This document shows, one piece after another, positions 59,791-64,000 of a DNA stretch of 64,000 bases. Both the position numbers and the translations under genes were made by a program. The notes below the pieces were generated by a model. It worked only from the letters and a program-made list of their open reading frames with translations. It was not told the DNA's origin and ran no database searches. Position 1 is the stretch's first letter. Every line of letters begins with the position of its first letter. Source of the DNA: Sphaerochaetaceae bacterium (GTDB taxonomy: Bacteria > Spirochaetota > Spirochaetia > Sphaerochaetales > Sphaerochaetaceae); contig JAQQAR010000015.1 of assembly GCA_028532765.1 (NCBI GenBank), positions 62,001-126,000 of the forward strand, read 5' to 3'.

Positions 59791-60816
59791 ATGAAAAAGC
59801 ATCAGGCTGTATGTGTATTGGTTGCCATCCTTTCACTTTTCGTCCCACTCGCTGCACAAGGTGTGCAGGAACAGCAGGAGCTTGTAGTTTATGCCTATGA
59901 CTCCTTCAGTGGAGACTGGGGTCCTGGCCCTGTCTTGGTCGAGATGTTTGAGGAAGAGACCGGTATCAAGGTAAACTTGGTAAGCTCAGGTGATGGCATG
60001 GAGATGATGAACAAACTCATCTCAGAGGCTAATAACCCATGGGCAGATGTCGTGGTTGGAATCAGTGATGATATGGCCTCAAAAATCTATGAGGCAGAGT
60101 TGTTGGAACCGTATAAAAGCAAGGTGATTGCTGACATTCCTGAATTCTTGCATTTTGATCCCACCTATCAGCTGATCCCATTCGACTACGGGAACTTTGC
60201 ATTTGTAGTGGATACGGAGGCAATGGACAGTGATATGGTGCCAACGTCTCTTGCCAGTCTGACTGATCCTATGTACCGAGACAAGGTTATCCTGATCGAT
60301 CCCAGGACCAGCTCCGTTGGGCTTGGCTTGTTGCTATGGACAATCGAGGTCTTTGGGGAAGAGGGATACCTCTCCTGGTGGGAGACCATGAAAGAACAGG
60401 CTCTTACCATTACCGATGGATGGTCCAGCGCCTATGGTTTGTTCACTGAAGGAGAAGCCCCCTTGGTTCTCAGTTATACCACCAGTCCTGTGTACCATGT
60501 CACTTATGAAGATACCACCCGCTACCAGGTAGCAATCTTCGAGGAAGGACACAGTACAACCATTGAAGGAGTTGGTTTGCTTGCTTCCAGCAAGAAAAAG
60601 GATGAGGCCAGGCAGTTCATCGACTTTATCTTGACCAAGGGACAATTGACCATTGCCATGGCAAATTCAATGTACCCGGTCAACAGCAAGACAGAACTCC
60701 CTGATGCCTTCGATTATGCACCCAAACCGGAAAAGAACCTCTCCATGGATAGCAAAACCCTTGCAAAAAACCTGGATAGGTGGCTTACTGAATGGACACA
60801 GGTAATGAGTAAATGA
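59791..60816 (+). CDS. thiB: Thiamine ABC importer binding protein
   Basis: A 341-residue exported binding protein for thiamine (or its phosphates). Residues 1-23 form a signal peptide (AILSLFVPLAAQG). ELVVYAYDSFSGDWGPGPVL, FEEETGIKVNLVSSGDG and PYKSKVIADIPEFLHFDP are ThiB patterns; FDYGNFAFVVDTEAM is the hinge region. The TPP riboswitch upstream supports the substrate. GGAGG precedes the ATG at 59791; the stop overlaps the permease start by 4 bases. Confidence 0.94.
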   Translation: MKKHQAVCVLVAILSLFVPLAAQGVQEQQELVVYAYDSFSGDWGPGPVLVEMFEEETGIKVNLVSSGDGMEMMNKLISEANNPWADVVVGISDDMASKIYEAELLEPYKSKVIADIPEFLHFDPTYQLIPFDYGNFAFVVDTEAMDSDMVPTSLASLTDPMYRDKVILIDPRTSSVGLGLLLWTIEVFGEEGYLSWWETMKEQALTITDGWSSAYGLFTEGEAPLVLSYTTSPVYHVTYEDTTRYQVAIFEEGHSTTIEGVGLLASSKKKDEARQFIDFILTKGQLTIAMANSMYPVNSKTELPDAFDYAPKPEKNLSMDSKTLAKNLDRWLTEWTQVMSK

Positions 60817-62507
60817 GAGAGAATAACAGCATTCAGTACAGACGATTCTATCGTACCATGCCCATTCCATCGATGGTTGTCTTGCTGATGCTGTTTTTTG
60901 TTCCTCTGTTTTTCACGCTCTCCTCAGCATTCATTACTGAGGAGGGCTTCTCATTCTCCCGACTTGTCAGTGTTTTCAGCGACCCATATACACAAAAAAT
61001 CATGGGGTTCACCCTGTTGCAGGCAACACTCTCTACCCTTGCCTCGCTTGCAGTCGCCCTACCTGGTGCGTACTTGATCGCTACATACTCTTTCAAAGGC
61101 AAGCGTATGATTCTGGCACTGAGTGCCATACCCTTTGTCATTCCCTCCATTCTGGTTGTACTCGGTTTCGTTATCTTTTTCGGTAATAATGGTTTTCTCA
61201 ATCGTGCACTGATGAGTCTCTTCCAACTTGAGGAACCACCACTGAAAATTCTCTACTCATTCCCTGCCATCATCCTTGCACACACCTTCTACAACTTTCC
61301 GATCATCATGAGCCTTGTATCCTCCTATTGGGAACATATGGATGAGAATTGCGAAGCAGCAAGTTGGACCTTGGGAGCAAACAAGGTTCGGACCTTCTTT
61401 TCCATCACACTTCCCAGACTCATACCTGCCATTGTCTCCTCTGCTAGCCTGGTTTTCTTGTTCTGCTTCAATAGCTTCGCCATTATCCTGGTGCTTGGGG
61501 GAGGACCCCAGTTCACGACCATGGAAGTGGAAATCTACCGGCAAGCAAGGATGATGGGAAATCCTGCCGCTGCAAGTGCTCTCTCTTTGTTCTCCATCCT
61601 CATAACCAGTCTCTTATTGCTCTGGTACAATGCCACCCAGAAGAAGTTGGCACAAAGTGAAACCTACCGTACTTCCCACCGAACACTGGAGAAAAAACCA
61701 GCAACTGTGGTGGGACGAATACTCGCATTCTTGTACACCATCATCTCCTTCCTGTTTATTCTTGGCCCTATCGTATCGGTCGTGGTGCGTTCCTTCATGG
61801 CAGCACCATCTCGTTCAGCCCAGGAAGTATTCAGCCTGAAATGGTATCGTCAGTTGCTCAGCTTGGAAAGCGCAACAGGACATATGGGTTCAGCCTTAGG
61901 GGCATTGACGAACAGCTTGCTTATCGCACTGGTGGTTGCTGCTACCACCGTCCCGCTTGCTCTTACCCTCTCAGTCGCCATCAGGAGGAAGAAACACACC
62001 TCTTCTTTCTTGGAGTTGGCAGGAATGCTCCCTATGACCGTTAGTTCCGTTATTATTGGTTTAGGGTACTACTTGATCGCAAGCCGACTTAGGGGAGGGC
62101 TTGCATTGAGCTACACCCTGGTTGTGTTGGCTCATCTGGTCATTGCCATTCCCTTTGTTCTGAGAACCATCCTTCCTGAGTATCGTAAGATTCCCCTAAC
62201 CTACATGCACAGTTCATTGACCCTTGGTGCTGGCCCTCTAAGGACATTCCTTGCCATTGAACTCCCTTTGCTGAAGGGGGCTATGTTCACAGGGGCAATT
62301 TTTGCGTTTGCCCTCAGTATGGGAGAGTTCAATGCTACCCTGACATTGGCAAACAGTTCGATCATTACACTCCCTGTGGTGATGTATCGACTTATCGGGA
62401 GTTACAATTTCCAAGGTGCTTGTGCTCTGGGAACCATCTTGATTGCAGTCAGTGTATTGGTATTTATTGTAAGTGAATTTGCGAAAGGGGGAACATATGG
62501 CCGCTGA
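60813..62507 (+). CDS. thiP: Thiamine ABC importer permease (two fused domains)
   Basis: A 564-residue inner-membrane permease with about twelve hydrophobic helices in two homologous halves, as in ThiP and FbpB. Each half has the ATPase-contact (EAA) loop: ENCEAASWTLGANKVRTFF in the first and HSSLTLGAGPLRTFLAIELP in the second. It starts inside thiB and overlaps the ATPase gene by 11 bases. Confidence 0.93.
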   Translation: MRENNSIQYRRFYRTMPIPSMVVLLMLFFVPLFFTLSSAFITEEGFSFSRLVSVFSDPYTQKIMGFTLLQATLSTLASLAVALPGAYLIATYSFKGKRMILALSAIPFVIPSILVVLGFVIFFGNNGFLNRALMSLFQLEEPPLKILYSFPAIILAHTFYNFPIIMSLVSSYWEHMDENCEAASWTLGANKVRTFFSITLPRLIPAIVSSASLVFLFCFNSFAIILVLGGGPQFTTMEVEIYRQARMMGNPAAASALSLFSILITSLLLLWYNATQKKLAQSETYRTSHRTLEKKPATVVGRILAFLYTIISFLFILGPIVSVVVRSFMAAPSRSAQEVFSLKWYRQLLSLESATGHMGSALGALTNSLLIALVVAATTVPLALTLSVAIRRKKHTSSFLELAGMLPMTVSSVIIGLGYYLIASRLRGGLALSYTLVVLAHLVIAIPFVLRTILPEYRKIPLTYMHSSLTLGAGPLRTFLAIELPLLKGAMFTGAIFAFALSMGEFNATLTLANSSIITLPVVMYRLIGSYNFQGACALGTILIAVSVLVFIVSEFAKGGTYGR

Positions 62508-63582
62508 GGGTCTGAATTGTGCATTGAAGGCATCCTACAAGGATTTTTCTCTGAATGTGTCATTCTCTGTACAGGCTGGAGAACTGGCATGTATCATAGG
62601 TCCTTCAGGATGTGGAAAGAGCACATCCCTCCAGTTGATCGCAGGATTACTTCCCCTGCACTCAGGGTCGTTGCTCCTGAATGGGAAAGATCTATCCCAA
62701 ACACCGGTCCATGAACGCCAGATCGCCATGGTATTCCAGGACTATGCCCTTTTCCCCCATATGAACGTTGAACAGAATATCGCCTATCCCTTGAAGTTAC
62801 GTAAACTGCCAAAGGTAAAACGAAAGGAGCGTATCGGCCGACTACTCTCGTTGGTTGCCCTGGAAGGGTACCAGAAGAGGCGAAGTCAGGAGCTCAGTGG
62901 CGGAGAACGGCAACGGGTTGCCTTGGCACGAGCACTTGCCTCACAGCCCCAGCTGCTGCTTTTGGATGAACCACTCTCTGCGCTCGATGCTAAATTGCGT
63001 AAGCATCTCCGTGAAGAGATACGAAGAATTCATGATGAGACGGGAATCACTACCATCTATGTAACCCATGACCAGGAGGAGGCTCTCTCCATCGCCGACC
63101 GCATCATAGTGATGCATGAAGGGAAGGTAATGCAGGAAGGGCCAGGAGAGGCAATCTACTCCAATCCTGCCAATCTTTTTGTAGCAACCTTCATGGGAGA
63201 GGGGAATACCCTCCCTTACAGTGTGATTCCCAAGACGCTGGTCAAGATTGGTTCATTTGAACCATTTGTATTCAAACCCCAGGAAGGACAACACTCAATT
63301 TTCTTCAGACCGGAGGCCGTTTTGGTCCAGGATGATGCAACACTTCCTCTGGCTGAATACCTTCCTCATCTCAAATTCAAGAATGCAGAGCTGGTAAGCT
63401 GTGAATTCCAAGGGGACCACTACAGGCTTACTTGCAGTTGGGAAGGGCATACGATTATAGCCCATGCGTCTCATCGACCTATGGCAGACCATGTAACGCT
63501 AGGAGTGAGAATCAAGGCCATAAGGGAGTATCTTGATGGTACGCTTATGACAAAATCGAAACTTACCATGGCTAGGGAATAG
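62497..63582 (+). CDS. thiQ: Thiamine ABC importer ATP-binding protein
   Basis: A 361-residue ATPase. Walker A GPSGCGKST (about residues 33-41), Q-loop VFQDYALFPHM, signature LSGGERQRVALARAL, Walker B LLLDEPLSALDAK and switch YVTHDQEEAL are all intact. The last 120 residues are an OB/TOBE-like regulatory domain, so it is longer than enterobacterial ThiQ (about 230) and closer in build to FbpC or PotA; the role comes from the operon and riboswitch. The ATG at 62497 has AAAGGGGG ahead and lies within thiP. Confidence 0.9.
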   Translation: MAAEGLNCALKASYKDFSLNVSFSVQAGELACIIGPSGCGKSTSLQLIAGLLPLHSGSLLLNGKDLSQTPVHERQIAMVFQDYALFPHMNVEQNIAYPLKLRKLPKVKRKERIGRLLSLVALEGYQKRRSQELSGGERQRVALARALASQPQLLLLDEPLSALDAKLRKHLREEIRRIHDETGITTIYVTHDQEEALSIADRIIVMHEGKVMQEGPGEAIYSNPANLFVATFMGEGNTLPYSVIPKTLVKIGSFEPFVFKPQEGQHSIFFRPEAVLVQDDATLPLAEYLPHLKFKNAELVSCEFQGDHYRLTCSWEGHTIIAHASHRPMADHVTLGVRIKAIREYLDGTLMTKSKLTMARE

Positions 63583-63601
63583 TCATATCCTAGGATTTCT
63601 G

Positions 63602-63607
63602 TATACT
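63602..63607 (+). promoter_or_regulatory. Possible -10 box before envelope gene
   Basis: TATACT lies 7 bases before the ATG at 63615, so a transcript from it would be nearly leaderless; no good -35 is seen. Confidence 0.3.
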
Positions 63608-63614
63608 AAAGAGT

Positions 63615-64000
63615 ATGAAAGGCAAACGACTGTATCTAATCGTTCTTCTACTTCTTGTTGCAGCTTCCCTGTCTGCTGATAGCGGAAGACAGTATTATGC
63701 TGCCTCTTCCTCACTCTCCTACTATCTGGGAATTCCCCACTTCGAGGATGAGATACCTGCCCGCTCTTCATTGGCCTTTAATACAACCATTGGCTTCCTT
63801 GGATACCAAGGAAATAACTGGGAGACTGTGCTTCAGGCACACCTCTTCTCTGTCTCTGACTCCCTCCCCTTTGGCAATTACCGAGCACGGGGTTTCAACT
63901 CACTCGGACTTAGCCTTCTCGGAAGCTGGTCAGTCAGTGATAGATTCTCACTTTTCATCCAAGGTGGGAGTGAAATTAACTTCTATAAGCAGATTGAAGA
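63615..64000 (+). CDS. Exported beta-rich protein, 3' truncated
   Basis: An open frame from the ATG at 63615 to the window end (128 codons, no stop reached). Residues 1-21 (KRLYLIVLLLLVAASLSADS) are a signal peptide. The rest alternates hydrophobic/aromatic and polar residues with many Ser, Gly, Tyr and Phe (SLSYYLGIP, LAFNTTIGFLGYQGNNWE, RFSLFIQGGSEINFY), which is the pattern of an outer-membrane beta-barrel; family not recognised. AAGAG lies too close to the ATG to be a good ribosome site. It begins 32 bases after thiQ. Confidence 0.75.
   Translation, partial: MKGKRLYLIVLLLLVAASLSADSGRQYYAASSSLSYYLGIPHFEDEIPARSSLAFNTTIGFLGYQGNNWETVLQAHLFSVSDSLPFGNYRARGFNSLGLSLLGSWSVSDRFSLFIQGGSEINFYKQIE

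Overview
The window looks like chromosome from a free-living, anaerobic or fermentative spirochaete, most likely of the Sphaerochaeta group. This is an inference from base composition (roughly half G+C by eye), protein style, secreted-protein starts ending in forms such as FAQGAAEQ, and gene content; there is no rRNA or other decisive marker here. Genes are dense, often overlap by 4 bases, and mostly carry clear GGAGG-type ribosome sites. I see no insertion sequence or prophage.

Layout. 1-11 kb is housekeeping: a DUF454 membrane protein, uppP and an MFS carrier, trmL-proC-serS-pncB, a GyrI-like protein, and a leftward block proA-proB-glycosyltransferase-amidase. 11.3-14.2 kb is a FecCD-type ABC importer (binding protein, permease, ATPase). 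14.2-17.5 kb holds divergent adenine deaminase (ade) and an azgA-type purine permease. 17.6-20.2 kb has a sugar-nucleotide epimerase, a HI0933-type flavoprotein and a VOC protein. 20.3-36 kb is an anaerobic purine/urate catabolic island: leftward ygfK, ssnA, ygeY, an 8-oxoguanine-deaminase-like enzyme, ygfM, xdhD and ygeW, and divergent from it two fold-type II PLP enzymes. 36.0-37.2 kb has a small coiled-coil protein, tRNA-Leu(UAA), palindromic repeats and a one-spacer CRISPR remnant of type I-C. 37.2-42.2 kb has an acyltransferase-like protein, an unusual FAD/Fe-S oxidoreductase with a flavodoxin partner, a TatD nuclease and an unknown anchored protein. 42.3-51.6 kb is core metabolism and translation: fba, infC-rpmI-rplT, a ZapB-like coiled coil, TPR-tsaE-tsaB-trxB, glgA-glgC. 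51.6-56.1 kb is a pentose (L-arabinose) unit: FGGY kinase, araA, LacI-type regulator. 56.2-59.6 kb has a MscS channel, a Nudix hydrolase, a membrane protein and the NAD(P)HX repair enzyme. 59.6-63.6 kb is a TPP-riboswitch-controlled thiamine importer, and a cell-envelope gene runs off the end.

How it works together. Azg-type uptake, adenine deaminase, an 8-oxopurine deaminase, the Mo hydroxylase XdhD with its FAD partner YgfM, YgfK, SsnA, YgeY and YgeW would take purines through ring opening to ureido/amino intermediates and carbamoyl transfer. The two PLP enzymes could finish the carbon skeleton.

The most interesting new signal is a 16-bp direct-repeat element (TGCAAC-N4-YGCAAC, one helical turn between repeats). 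I found it at four non-coding places: before the FecCD-type importer, before ade, between xdhD and ygeW, and before ygfK. It suggests one purine regulon that includes the importer, which may therefore bring in molybdate/tungstate or another cofactor for XdhD rather than iron. The second is the orphan repeat-spacer-repeat CRISPR unit near tRNA-Leu.
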